A stretch of 64,000 nucleotides of DNA from assembly GCA_034509425.1 (NCBI GenBank), contig JAVTVJ010011175.1, positions 1 through 64,000 of the forward strand. The letters run 5' to 3'. The notes below the pieces were generated by a model. The model was not told the DNA's origin. It ran no database searches and saw only the letters and a program-made list of their open reading frames with translations. Positions 1-11,011 of the stretch are shown here, piece after piece. The position numbers were made by a program, and so were the translations under genes. The stretch is from Eopsaltria australis. Taxonomy: Eukaryota; Chordata; Aves; Passeriformes; Petroicidae. Positions within the stretch are counted from its first letter, which is position 1; the number at the start of each line of letters is the position of its first letter.

Positions 1-1442
1 TTATTTGGGTCACCTTTATATGATTCAAGCAACTTTGTTAATTCTCTTCTCCATCTTTTGTCCCATATCCAGTAGTGACTCTCAACTAAAAGACTTGACA
101 TCAGCATTTTGATGTCATCAGGTACTAAGACAGATGTTTTAAAGGTTGCATTTATAAGTCCTTTAAAATATACTGAATCTCTTCCAAATTCTTTTGAGGC
201 TTTACAGATTTCTTTTATCGTTTGTTGTGGGAGAGGCTCCCATCTGGGATTGGCACCTGTCCTATTGTATGTCACTGGTGCTACAATGGGTGTGGGCAAG
301 GCTGCTGCCGAGGCTTGTTGGCTATAGGCTTCAGGCACACCCCCTTCCGGTGTAGACCCGTGGGAACCGAAAGCCTGGGCGTGGGAACGTGGAAGGGGGG
401 CGGGGTTCCCAGGGGAGGAGACAGGGAGGTGGGCGGGGTGCGCGACGGCAGGGGTGGAGGGTGTTGGGGGGTGGAGCTGGGAAGGAGGGAGGAGACCCGT
501 AGGATTGACATCGCCGGCCGCAGAGGGTGGGACCGACGCGTGACCAATCGATGCCAAGGGGGTAGGGCTAGGGAAGGGGGTTAGGGGGTTCCCGCCGCGA
601 TCTCCCGCGCATGCGCCCTGAATTCCGCATTGCGGCAAAACTAATTCAATGGTATACCGTGGCGCAGTGAAAATTCCCCTGCCGCCATCTCCCGATGGCG
701 CAGTAAGAATTCCCCCGCCGCCATGTCCCGATGACGCAGTAAGAATTCCCCCGCCGCCATCTCCCGATGGCGCAGTAAGAATTCCCCCGCCGCCATCTCC
801 CGATGGCGCAGTAAGAATTCCCCCGCCGCCATCTCCCGATGGCGCAGTTTTAAATTCTATTAAACTATTATAACGTGGGGAGGGACACACAACCGGTGCA
901 ACTGGGGACGGAGGGAAAGGAATAAGGGCTGGGGTGGGATCTGTCTTGGGTGGATCCGTCCCAGGACAGAAGGGGTCGGTGGGATCACGAACAGAATCGG
1001 AGCTTCTGTGGCTCCGGATTTCTCCATCACGCTGCTCGCTAATGAGGGGTATCCTGCCGTTTTCCACACCGGAGGGAAGAGGGATCGGGTTAGTGGCATT
1101 AGGTTCACTTTTCGGAGAAGGGGGAACAGCTTTATCTAAACCAGAACTCTTCTCCCCGTTGTTAGATAAAACTCGATAAATCGCGATTTGTAACCCGAAA
1201 AATTTCTGAACTGCAAATCGCCCTTCGCTGTCACATTCGTTTAGTTTAAATCCTACACGATCCCAAAATTCTAAAGTAAAAACCTCTTTTGGTGCTTCAA
1301 AAGAAACATTTTTGATTACCCACTTTACAAATTTCCGTAATAACTTTTTGTCAAATTTTTCCCCTGAAGTAACTAACTGAACTTTTAAACCATAATAAAT
1401 AAATGAAAGCTCCTTTTCCCTCTTAGCAAGGTGGTTCCCCAT
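1..1442 (-). CDS. gag: Gag polyprotein of ERV-1 (partial, open to window edge)
   Basis: Retroviral structural polyprotein. Starting at ATG 1442 (minus), I read 480 codons without a stop to position 3. The N-terminus begins Met-Gly, the usual myristoylation context of matrix, and is followed by a compact matrix-like domain of about 110 residues. A long Pro/Ser-rich region contains five copies of a 12-residue repeat. From about residue 395 there is a capsid start (WEPLPQ), then DSVYFKGLI and YWIWDKRWRR, the same order as in the ERV-2 capsid. The major homology region and nucleocapsid lie beyond the window. No premature stop is seen, unlike ERV-2 and ERV-5, so this may be a young copy. Smaller frames in this stretch on either strand are shadows of it. 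Confidence 0.88.
   Translation of the reverse strand, partial: MGNHLAKREKELSFIYYGLKVQLVTSGEKFDKKLLRKFVKWVIKNVSFEAPKEVFTLEFWDRVGFKLNECDSEGRFAVQKFFGLQIAIYRVLSNNGEKSSGLDKAVPPSPKSEPNATNPIPLPSGVENGRIPLISEQRDGEIRSHRSSDSVRDPTDPFCPGTDPPKTDPTPALIPFPPSPVAPVVCPSPRYNSLIEFKTAPSGDGGGGILTAPSGDGGGGILTAPSGDGGGGILTASSGHGGGGILTAPSGDGGRGIFTAPRYTIELVLPQCGIQGACAGDRGGNPLTPFPSPTPLASIGHASVPPSAAGDVNPTGLLPPSQLHPPTPSTPAVAHPAHLPVSSPGNPAPLPRSHAQAFGSHGSTPEGGVPEAYSQQASAAALPTPIVAPVTYNRTGANPRWEPLPQQTIKEICKASKEFGRDSVYFKGLINATFKTSVLVPDDIKMLMSSLLVESHYWIWDKRWRRELTKLLESYKGDPN
661..848 (-). repeat. 36-bp tandem repeat inside ERV-1 gag (5 copies plus a partial)
   Basis: Five 36-bp units run from 661 to 840, with a partial unit to 848. 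Units differ at only a few positions. Because 36 is divisible by three, the array stays in the gag frame and encodes a 12-residue Gly/Ala/Pro-rich unit (core TAPSGDGGGGIL). Confidence 0.95.
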
Positions 1443-1797
1443 CCTTACTATAGAAGAAAACTCCCCCACCTTAAACTTAAAAAAAACGCGGCGGAACAAA
1501 GTCCGAGCACTCACTTGCTCTGCGAATTCTTCTCCGAATTCTTTTTCGCCGGCTTCTTCAAATTCCCCTCTCTTCTCGAGGGTCCCCTCTCTTGTCGAGG
1601 GCAAACCCCCAAAAGAAATCCAAAGAAATGGGGGGGCCTTTGTGGAGTGAGCTGCTTTCCCGCTCCCAGAGCCGGGGGTCGCAGCTCGACCTGCAGAAGC
1701 TGCTTTCTTAAACGAAAGGCGGTTTCGCAGGGAGTGGCCCGCAACGGCGTCTTCGCTGCTGGTAGCGAGCTGTCTTTCGTGGGTCCTCCAGGAACCA
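1443..1797 (-). other. ERV-1 untranslated leader
   Basis: This stretch lies between the primer-binding site and the gag ATG. It is GC-rich and presumably carries the splice donor and packaging signals. I see no convincing gene in it; the short frames on both strands have no recognisable motif. Confidence 0.6.
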
Positions 1798-1813
1798 CTC
1801 ACGTTGGGCGCCA
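1798..1813 (-). promoter_or_regulatory. Primer-binding site, tRNA-Lys(1,2) type
   Basis: On the minus strand the sequence TGGCGCCCAACGTGAG follows the LTR end by two bases. It matches the 3' end of tRNA-Lys(1,2) except near its last bases. A Lys primer is typical of class II ERVs. Confidence 0.85.
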
Positions 1814-1815
1814 AC

Positions 1816-2465
1816 TGTAAAGTTTTATATTATTTTTCGGTGTAATACCTACTCGTCCTCCGATCCCAGGCACGGTGCCTCTGCTCAGTGGTTGCCTTCC
1901 TCACCACTGTGCTACCTCAACCCCCTGTCCGTTAGGATGAGAGCCGAGGGAACCCCGAGGATTCCACACAGGGAGGAAGGCGTGGAGGGTCGTCTTGGGT
2001 TTGATTCAGGAGGAATCACAAAGGCAGGAGCGACTCTAAGCTTCAGGCAACAGAGAAGTTTATTCCCTGGAACCCCAAAGTCAAAAGAGCCCCGACTAGC
2101 TCTCGACAGCAACTTATATAGTACAATAAACAACCAATCAGGGTAAAGGCTTGGGGTGGGATTAAGGCGGGAGCTTTCAACAGCAGCAAATAATATAGAA
2201 ACAGGGGAGTGGTTTGGGGATAACAACAAATCATAAACAGGGGTACAGAGAACTTTCCAGAACAACCTCTCAATCACCTTTGTGATAGACAAATAACATA
2301 TTCAATAGGAACAAGGGGTGTCAACTTTGGGTGTTAACTGGGGTGTGACTACAACCAGGCTAAACCATGGATGTTTTTATAGCAGGGGGGCGACTCCCCG
2401 ATGGACCAATCCACCAGGAAGTCCTCAAGCCCCTAGGTCTCGTTTCTATATTGACAACTGCCACA
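1816..2465 (-). repeat. ERV-1 5' LTR
   Basis: This 650-bp LTR starts TGTGGC and ends TTTACA on the minus strand. A TATATAA box (complement at 2114-2120) and an AATAAA signal (complement at 2059-2064) lie about 55 bp apart, so the R region is short. The primer site follows directly. Confidence 0.85.
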
Positions 2466-3057
2466 GAAAAGTATAATTTCAAATGTTATCAGGTTAGGAG
2501 GCTTCTGAGAGATGGTAGATACTGATTGGTCGTGTACCGCTTAGCTCATTTTTTCAGATGTTGTTTGTTCTGCTGATGCTGTAGTCCAGGCATGACTGAG
2601 GTCACATTATCTTAGGTATTATAAGGAAGAGAAGGAAAAAATCCATCTGTGGAAAAGTAACAGATGAGAGTGAGAAATAAGATACTGGTGATATAGATGG
2701 AGAAGTGTAGAAAAGTTAAAACTTCCCTTAGTTTATGGAAGACATTTACAGAGAAGCCAAGTGTTAGAGTAGCAGTTTAATGCCTCATTCTCCCTGCACC
2801 CCTTCCAGCAGCCCTGGTACACGTAGGTGCATTTTCATCCTATGACACTGTGGAAACTGACTCTCAGGTTAATGGTATAGCAACCCTGAAGCTTTAGCAC
2901 TTTCTCCATATTCTGATGCTCAGTTCAATGTCATGCTGATGTTTTTTTTCTGTTATGCCTAATCTTGTCATACTCACCATTTTGTTGTACTTTGCTGATG
3001 TGTACTGACATATGCTTATATTTTAATTAACTTTATATATATTTCTGTGTGGTTTAG
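2466..3057. other. Host non-coding DNA between ERV-1 and the first CFAP54 exon
   Basis: I see no repeat boundary, splice-flanked frame or RNA gene here. Base composition is AT-rich and like the other introns. Confidence 0.5.
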
Positions 3058-3229
3058 TTCCATGCTTTGCAAGCGAGAAGTGTTTGCATTTATCAGGTGG
3101 TTTGAAGCAGTGACAGAAATCTTCAGAATCAAGAGTCCCTGCAGACTTGTCTCAATGTCCTCACCTTGTTATGACTCACTATGCAAGTGGCTCTACCTCA
3201 GGAGAATTTGTGTTGGCTTATTTACAAGG
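3058..3229 (+). pseudogene. CFAP54: CFAP54 exon with two in-frame TGA codons
   Basis: The exon follows a TTTAG acceptor, starts in phase 0 and ends in phase 1 before GTACCT. The frame reads ...LQTCLNVLTLL-stop-LTMQVALPQENLCWLIYK. TGA codons stand at 3103-3105 and 3172-3174. The end joins in frame to the next exon (YKG-TIHIYT), which supports both the exon call and the reality of the stops. Confidence 0.8.
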
Positions 3230-5013
3230 GTACCTCAGGCTTTCCATTTACATCTTTGCTAAGCAAAGCTGTGAAGGGAAACTTTTATACTCTTTATACT
3301 CTTTAAGGTCAACCTAAGGGTCATGAATAAATCTCTAGTTAGTCTTCAATCGCAGTAGGGGTTTTTTTTGTAATTTTTTGTTTTTCTAATAGATGGAATT
3401 TTAAAATTAAAATTTCCACAGTGTGCCTTTTCAGGTGGACTGTTGTGAAAGCATCAACTTTTTCATCATAACTGTGGTTAAGAATATACTAATAAAATCA
3501 AAAATAAGGGCATTTTTGGAGGGAATCCTGATTAACAAAAAAACCCTCAAGATTTTTCTGTCAATAAAATATTTGTTTTGATGACTTCATTTTTTCTTGG
3601 TTTTTTTGATTGGTTGTTGGTTTTTTGTTGTTTTTGGTGTTGGTTTTGGTTTGGAGGTTTTTCTGCTTGTTTGTTGTTGGGTTTTGGGGTTTTTTTTTTG
3701 AAAAGGGGATTGCAGATCTAAGAGTAGAAAATTATTGTCTGCCATTACATCTTTGTATTTTTGAAAGTACTTTGAAGGGAAGAGTTGATAATAAAACTAC
3801 TCTAAAAAATACCATATGGCACTTAAGAATTTTAATCTCTGTGTAAGATTTCAGGGTGCTGCTTGTAAATGCTTTTGCATTAGGGGAAAATTGAGAAAAG
3901 AATGGAACTTCTGCAAACTAGATACACAGAGAATGATTAATTGAGATTTTAATTTCAGGAACAACAACAGTATATTTTTGATTTAAATGGTAATGTTATT
4001 TAGTCAAAAGTAAACAGAGTAGTAGGAATTTCACAGAATCACAGAATATTCTGAATTGGAAGGGATGCACAAGTATCATCAAGTCCAACTATTGACTGAA
4101 TGGCCCATACAGGGATTGAACCCACAACCTTGGCATTGTTAGCACCGTGCTCTGACCAACTGAGGTCACTCTGGCCAATTGTTGCAATATAAATTGAGGA
4201 GATAATATGTTCTTAATTTCTTTTTGAAAAATGTACTTTCTCTGAGCTATGATTGGTCAAAATTCTTATCCTTTTGTTTTGCTGGGATTGCTGTTACTCT
4301 CAGTCCCTACTTTTGAGGTGTGTTTTCTGATCGTATGTTTCTGTGGGAGAAGAATTAAAATTAACATATACTCACTTGACATTCTTACATCCCACTGCAT
4401 GTGTGCAGGACAGGTCTCTGTACCAATCCCGGCCAATAATCTACTCTAATTAAGAGGAGGCAGAAACTCAGATTTTCTCTAGTTCCTGAGCATTCTTCTG
4501 CAATTTCAGACAATAGATTTTGTGCCTCATTACACATTTGACTGATAAAAAGAAATCTTCCTAATACTTGCTCCATTTGAGCTTATTGGGATCATAACAC
4601 CCTTCTAGCTATGACAGTTGACATTGTGATGCCTCCTGCTGCCACAGCTGTCCCTTTCTGAACATTCATACAGACAGAAGAATAGGCTTTTTTATGTCTC
4701 CCAGAACTGCAGTGTCTTTTATACTTCTAGGACTGATTTTTGAAAATTTTATGACATTGCTTAAGTAAATTTTTGACAGGTTTGTATTTCTAAGCCATTT
4801 TGATGCTCTTGAAAATTCTACTTGCTTTCAATTTTCTTCATGTCAGTTATCATACTTAATATCATGTAATAGTGGTGGTGTCTTCCAGGACACTGCTATG
4901 ATGGACTAAAAGAGTCATGTAAGGAAAGGTCTGTGAAGAGAGGTAGTATTTTTTTTTAAAGAGCCTGGCATTTGGGGATGAAAATAAGATTTGTCTCTCT
5001 AGCAGTTACTGAG
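3230..5013 (+). other. Intron with one SINE
   Basis: AT-rich intronic sequence. Apart from the SINE at 4031-4177, I see only simple T-rich runs around 3600-3690. No further exon could be defended. Confidence 0.5.
4031..4177 (-). repeat. tRNA-Ile/CR1 composite SINE (TguSINE1-like)
   Basis: On the minus strand the head reads like tRNA-Ile (CTCAGTTGGTCAGAGC, then the T-arm GTGGGTTCAATCCC). It is followed by a CR1-like tail ending in TCTGTGATTCTGTGA. This head-tail combination is known from the zebra finch SINE family mobilised by CR1, and points to a passerine genome. Confidence 0.85.
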
Positions 5014-5586
5014 TGTATTGGGTCTGACTGGGGTAAAGCTCACAGGCCTTACACTGCTGTACTTTGCTTTGGTAGCTGGCATTGATAACAGACCAGTGTT
5101 TTGGCTACTGCCAAGCCGTGCTGTCCCTCTGACATTCCTTCCCCCACTGAAGGGGATGGGGGGGGCAAGATCCTGGGAGGGGACACCAGCAGGCCAGCTG
5201 ACCCCAGTCAGCCAAAGGGATATTCCATACCATATGACATCAGCTCAGATATATAAGGGAAGGAAGAGAGGAGGAGGGGGAGGCATTCGGGACTTGTCCA
5301 TGTTTGCCTCCTCGAGCAACCATCACGTGTGCTGGAGCCCTGCTTCCCAGAAAGTGTCCGGACATCGCTGCTGATGGGAAGTAGAGATTGATTGTTTTCT
5401 CTTCTTGCTCTTGCGCGCGCAACTTTCAACTTGCTTGTTCTATTTTTTTCCTCCACTGTAATAAAACTGCCTTTACTCACCCTGATAGTCTTTTTCAATA
5501 TTATCCTCTCCCCTCTCCCAGTGGGAGGGGGAGTGATAGAGTGACTGAGTGGGCACCTGGCCTCTGGCCGGGGTCAACCCACGACA
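5014..5586 (+). repeat. Solo LTR, ERVL-type, 5-bp duplication
   Basis: This 573-bp LTR runs from TGTATTGG to CACGACA and is flanked by CTGAG at 5009-5013 and 5587-5591. It contains the GGGATATTCCATACCATATGAC block typical of a common bird ERVL LTR, a TATATAAG box near 5251 and AATAAA near 5459. A 5-bp duplication fits class III. Confidence 0.9.
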
Positions 5587-5894
5587 CTGAGTAAAAATTT
5601 GATACAGTAGATTTTTAAGATTTCATTCTGATGAAATCTCATGATTATACTGCTTCACTGTGTAGGTATGTTTGAAACTAATATCGCAGAAGAATTTAAT
5701 CACTTCATCTTCTCTAAATGAGTTGTTACAGAAAAATCATTAGTTTTTCATTTGTTTAATGAAAAGTCATTAAATTGTTTTTCTCTGGAAGTAACAACCC
5801 AGATAATAAGAAAAAGATTGAGTTGCTTAGCATAACGAATTTCATGTAGGATTATAGAACTTACCTGTTTGTTTATTTTAATTTATTTTTGCAG

Positions 5895-5953
5895 GTACTA
5901 TCCATATTTACACCATATGCAGACATTTGATGGTGATGGGTCAGTCTGCTAAG
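5895..5953 (+). pseudogene. CFAP54: CFAP54 exon (TIHIYTICRHLMVMGQSAK)
   Basis: Acceptor TTTTGCAG, donor GTATGG. Two leading bases complete a Gly codon with the previous exon, and the exon ends in phase 0. No stop within it. Confidence 0.8.
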
Positions 5954-7586
5954 GTATGGCAAAATAAATAGAAAGGGTCGAAAAATTTGAAGAAGTTTAG
6001 AAAATGCACCTGTGTTTTGCATAACACCGTACCCTGACTTTTCAATTTCACTGGCATTGCCAATAGTGGTACTTTGTCACAAGGAAATAAAATGTCTGTG
6101 TTTCAAAGTGGTTGATTTCTAAGCCCTCATGCCTTCCTGAGTCTGCTCCTTCCTCAGCTGTGGAATGGAGCCCAGTGTAATGTCTTGCTGGACGTTGAGA
6201 TGCCATATGTTAGGCTGTTTCAGAGGATTCCCGGTGCTTTGTTTTGGACATCTCTTTATATTCCAAGAAGTGGGCTTTTGTTTTTTAAAATGTGGAAGTG
6301 TGCTGACACCTGGTGGCTAGGGTTTTAGTTGTAACTACTTGATAAAAATGCTCTGGCCTTCCCCTCCCTGCCTTTTTTTTTTTCTGAATGGAGTTTTTGT
6401 TTGTCTTAGCTTCACTCTATTTTCCTAAAACATGAAGAGAATTTGAATCAGCCTTAATACAATATGTTTTCTTATGTGCTGCTTTATTAATCTTTCACTG
6501 AGCAAGAAAGATTTTTTATCTTTGAACATCTTCTATTAACAACAGAAGTGATTTAGCACCTCCTTTAATATATTCAGGTTTCCGCTATACAGGAAACAGA
6601 GGAATTGATCGAGGGTATTTCAGATTCTTGAAATTCAGACTAAAAGAAAATTTTTATATTGACTTAATTTAGGACAAAGGTTGTCACATTTTATGTACCT
6701 CAGGGAACAGCTGACCCAAAGAAAAGAGTAAGAGGAAGATACAGATACTGTTCATTCAATCAAGACTAATTATTAAAATTAGACTGCTCCAATAACTATG
6801 TTGACTTGCAAGTCAGGAGCCAATGAAACATAGGGTTTTAAAAATTAAGATTTTAGGCAAAGGTTAGTATTGCTGAAATTAGTTAAAAAAGATTTTATAA
6901 GCAAACCCAGCTGGAGTTAATTAAAGAATTAATGATTAGCTAAAGAATTAGGTTTGAAGTAAGTTTTAAAGTGTAGGTAACTGATTGCTTGTCATTTTAT
7001 ATTTGCTCAGCTGTGCTTATAATGAGAAACAGAAAACACTGATTAATAGATCTAAAGAAATGTAGAAAACTACTAATTTTTCTATTTGAATAACCATTGA
7101 AGAGGAATGAAGGGAGGAACTGGAGGTTCCCCCAAAGGTAATTTGCATTGTCAAAAACCAGAAAGGCAGAAAGGTCAAAGTGAGAAATATGGGTTTTACT
7201 TCATCATTCTCACCCTCCCCTCAAATTATATGACCACCGACTCAATTTAAAGAACAAACCATGCATGCTTAATAACTATTCAGCGAATTACCATATGAAG
7301 CAGGGAATGGGAGGTATCCGTGTGATAAATGTGTACTTGTATTTTGAATATTCAAAACTTTTTTAGATAAATAGACTTTGTATTACTCTGTGCTTTTGCT
7401 CTGCGTATTAGGGAGCTATCCCACGCAGCTGCCCGGCGCTGAAATAAACATACACTTTCTAACAACCCTGTTAGAGAGTCTTTGTCCATCTTGAGTTGGG
7501 TATCGATATTAGATCAATACTCATATTTTAGTAAATCACCAAGAGTTCCATGGGTATAAATTAATCTAAGTGCAGACTTTCACCAC
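5954..7586 (+). other. Intron, with a possible LTR tail near 7330-7520
   Basis: Mostly AT-rich intronic DNA. Around 7370-7480 there is an LTR-like R/U5 segment (CCCGGCGCTGAAATAAACATAC), but I could not find matching ends or a duplication, so the element is not delimited. Confidence 0.4.
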
Positions 7587-9198
7587 TGTCCTGGGTTAGT
7601 CAGGAGGGGTCAAAATCTAGGAAGTGACCTATGCTGCAGGAAGGGATATAACTTCCTTCCTGGAAGAGAGAGCCAGTAGCTAGGTAGTTTTAAGGATTGA
7701 TGTCTAGGTGAACCAATTAAAAAGTTGATCCACCTTAGAGGACAAAAAGCATATATAAGCAGAGACCCTCTGAGCCTCTTCCTCTTTTGAGCTGCTGTTT
7801 TGAGAGGAGCATCTCCTGCTTCTCTCCCAGGTAAGGCCCCCCCCCCCCACCCCTTCCAAAGGAGGGAGAGGGGGAGGAAGGGAGGTTTAGGGTGGCTGTG
7901 CCGCTGCAGCCGGGCATGGGGGAGGAACCAGATGGAATTTTCAGCACATACAGTTTAGCCGACATGTCAGCTACACGAGACAGGGCCAGGCTCCTGCTCC
8001 GGGCCAGGCAAGGACTGGGCCAGACTCCATCCAGTTGAGGCCAGGCCCTGCCCTATCACCCTGGGCCCAGATGGCCCTGCCAGGCCAAGCCAGCTTCGCA
8101 GAGTCAGGCCACAGAGACTCTGAGTGCTTCTGCCATCCAGCTTGGACCTTTTCAAACAGCCCGGCAGGGACCATGTGATTGTCACACTGCTGGAGAGAGA
8201 GAGAGAGAGATTAACTCTATCCATGCCTGGACTAAACTTGCAGACACCCATCCTTCCTTGCACAGAGAGAGAGAGGAACGAGTGAGGACATCTACATAAA
8301 TGCAGCATAGAGACTTTACAGTCAGTGAGGAAAGCAGAACCGATGCCTAGAGGGAGGTGCATGAGAAGTGCTTCGAGAGTGAAGCCAAAAATTCTTTTGG
8401 AGAACCATGGTTGGGGACTGAGCTAATAAATTCCCTGTAATATATGAAGAAATAGTCCAAAGGGGGGATGTGAGGTTCTATTTGCAGCCAGTGAACTGAA
8501 ATACCTGGGTAAAGACAAGTAGGTGTTGAAAAAAGTACAACCTGATGAGGAGCTTGAACCAAGGGAGAGGAGAGGCTGTGACCCAGAGCCCTGGTCCCAG
8601 GGGGAATGCCAGAGAACTTATGTTGTCAGGAGAACCTGTGTTGCTCAACATAGAAGAAGGGATTTTCTTTGTTACTGCAATTGAACTGTGCATCCTTAAA
8701 ACAGGTACCCTGTAGACTGTTCATAACCCACCATAGTGGCTGTGGGAAGGCTACTGGTGTGGGAGGAATCCACCATTAGGCAGATCTTTCTTCCGGGTGG
8801 CGGCTGATAGTGAGGCAGAAGACCCATAAACACTGTATTTTTCTTACAGAAAATCCATGGTGTAAGCAAAAGAGACTTCTCTCCCTAAATGAACTGAAAC
8901 GAGAGCTATTTCTGAGATAGTAAACTGACTGGAGGTCGAAGTGTTATCTTTTGTGTGTTGTCAGAGAAAAAGAAATAGAGAGGTGGGGAGGAGGGGTGGT
9001 CTGAAGAGTTTGTTCTAGTTTTTTCTTATTTTTTTTTTTCTGTCTTAGGTGTATTAATAAACTTTCTTTATACTTTATAAAGTTTGAGCCTGCTTTGCCT
9101 ACTCCTAATCCTCATCTCATAGCAAACATCACGTAAATTTTAATAAGTGTGCTAGCATTTAACCAAAACCTCGAAGAAACGAACTGAAAACCACTACA
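7587..9198 (+). mobile_element. Non-coding LTR element ending in an LTRX LTR
   Basis: The unit begins TGTCCTGGG and ends CCACTACA. Near-matching flanks ACCAC (7582-7586) and GCCAC (9199-9203) suggest a 5-bp duplication. It contains a TATATAA box at 7752, a strong splice donor (CCCAG/GTAAGG) at 7831, a C-rich tract, a GA repeat near 8192, a polypurine tract AAAGGGGGGA and the LTRX LTR. No open frame with retroviral motifs remains. The 5' part does not match the 3' LTR, so this could be a non-autonomous ERV with unequal ends or two elements side by side. Confidence 0.55.
8469..9198 (+). repeat. LTRX LTR, plus orientation
   Basis: A 730-bp LTR (TGTGAGGTTC...AAACCACTACA) directly after a polypurine tract, with AATAAA near 9056. 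The same sequence occurs inverted at 10316-11011 plus 18682-18705, and a more diverged copy lies at 53482-54120. Confidence 0.8.
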
Positions 9199-9610
9199 GC
9201 CACAAAAGACAGACTCCGTTGCATCACAAATAAGCTTGTTTATCCTGTTGAAAACTGACAGAAAAGAGAAGGATAACTCTCAAGATAAGAGCAGATGAGA
9301 GAGAAGGGCTGGATCTCAGTCTGGTGGCAAGACTATAGTGAACTGGAGTGGTTAAGGTAGCTTGGAGGCTAAAATACAGTGCTTGACTACAGTTTAAGAT
9401 GGAAAAAACCAATAATATGCAGGAGGAATGCTTTTTAGTCAATAAAACATGTTAAAAATTAATACAATTTCTGTGATCTTCCCCCCTCCCCCCCCTTTCA
9501 ATTTATCCTACCAGGTGAGGATAAGTCTTTGTATCTGTCCTTTAGAAATAGGAAGTATATTTATGTAGGTTTAAATGCATTCATTTTGAAATTAGATTTC
9601 TTCAATACAG

Positions 9611-9754
9611 GTCCTGGAATACTTACTATGGGCCAGTATATGTATGGAATCATCCATTCCCCTCTTATCTGTACATTATTTGACGTGGAGAGTAACCCTA
9701 TATACGGCAGTTTCTCAGTGTTATTTTGATTGTCAAGTTGGCATTCATGGAGAG
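9611..9754 (+). pseudogene. CFAP54: CFAP54 exon (VLEYLLWASICME...)
   Basis: Acceptor AATACAG, donor GTATCC, 48 codons, phase 0 at both ends, no stop. The sequence order (LEYLLWAS ... LYTAVSQCYFD) fits directly after the MGQSAK exon. Confidence 0.85.
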
Positions 9755-10164
9755 GTATCCTGATTTACCTTATGTAGCATTTCAGATCCAATCAAATGGG
9801 AAATATTTAAGTATTCCTACTTATTATCAGATCATATGTACTTAGAGATCTGTCAATATTCCAAAATTTTATTGCAAAGTGGAGATGTGTTTCCACATGT
9901 AAATGTATAATCAACTGAAATGCAATAGCACTTCGTAATATACTTGTAGCCTCAGACTTCTAGCATTAAGCACTGGCCAGCTCCCATGCATATATACAAA
10001 ACGTATTTTGCAAAGGTTTTGTATTCGTTTTCAATTGTTTCAGACCTGAATTTCACTGCAGCTCTTTGCAGCTGTATAAATTCAAAATGATATTATTCTA
10101 AAATTAAATATCAACATACAGAATATGAACACAGAGTATCTTGTTTTTTTAATTCTTTGGAAAG

Positions 10165-10278
10165 ATATTTGCTCGCTATGGTTTGATTAAAACTGATGAA
10201 CTGAAGCAATTAGAACATATCAATTCTTCTCTGGAAAATATAGAGACAGAAAAGATTTTTAGAGAGGCCACTCTAAAG
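10165..10278 (+). pseudogene. CFAP54: CFAP54 exon (IFARYGLIKTDEL...)
   Basis: Acceptor GGAAAG, donor GTATCA, 38 codons, phase 0 at both ends, no stop. It ends FREATLK. The following intron runs to 33408 and holds the ERV-2/3/4 complex. Confidence 0.8.
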
Positions 10279-10315
10279 GTATCATCCTAAAATTCATTAT
10301 AAAAAAGTAGAATAG

Positions 10316-11011
10316 CGTAGTGGTTTTCAGTTTGCCTATTCGAGTTTCTGGCTAAATGCCAGCACACTTACCAAAATTTACCTGATGTTTGCTATGAAAT
10401 GAGGATTAGGAGTAGGCAAAGCAGGCTCAAACTTTATAGAATATAAAGAAAGTTTATTAATACAGCTAAGACAAAGAAAAAAACCCAAGAAAAACCAGAA
10501 CAAACTCCTCAGACCACCCCTCCTTCCCCCACCTCTCCATTTCTTTCTCCTCGACAACATACACAAGACAACACTTCGACCTCCAGTCAGTTTACTATCT
10601 CAGAAATAGCTCTCGTTTCAGTTCATTTAGGGAGAGAAGTCTCTTTTGTTTATACCATGGGTGTTCTGTAAGAAGAATACAGTTTTTTATGGGTCTTCAG
10701 CCTCACCACCAGCCGCCGCCTGGAAGAAAGATTGGCTTAATGGTGGATTCCTCCCACACCAGTAGCCTTCCCACAGCCATTATGGTGGGTTATAAACAGT
10801 CCACGGGGTACCTTTTTAAGGATGCACAGTTCAAGTGTAACAACAAAGAAAATCCCTTCTTCTGTGTTGAGCAACACAGGTTCTCCTGACAACACAAGCT
10901 GTGACCAGGGCTCTGGGTCACAGCCTCTCCTCTCTCTTGGTTCAAGCTTCTCATCAGGTTGTACTTTTTCAACACCTACTTGTCTTTACCCAGGTATTTC
11001 AGTTCACTGGC
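10316..11011 (-). repeat. LTRX LTR, minus orientation, main part
   Basis: Reverse-complement copy of the 8469-9198 LTR. Its terminal T is mutated to C (10316). It is split by ERV-2; the remaining 24 bp lie at 18682-18705. Confidence 0.85.

Larger units (their letters stand above)
1..2465 (-). mobile_element. ERV-1: 5' part of a class II (ERVK-like) provirus
   Basis: Read on the minus strand, this is an LTR (2465 to 1816), a primer-binding site for tRNA-Lys (1813 to 1798), a leader, and a gag gene that starts at 1442 and runs off the left edge of the window. The other LTR is outside, so no target-site duplication can be checked. The capsid part resembles that of ERV-2 in this window, which places both in one betaretrovirus-like group. 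Confidence 0.9.

Noticed and set aside
641..873. Repeat-encoded frames on both strands over the 36-bp array
   Set aside because: They are other-frame readings of the in-frame repeat of ERV-1 gag.
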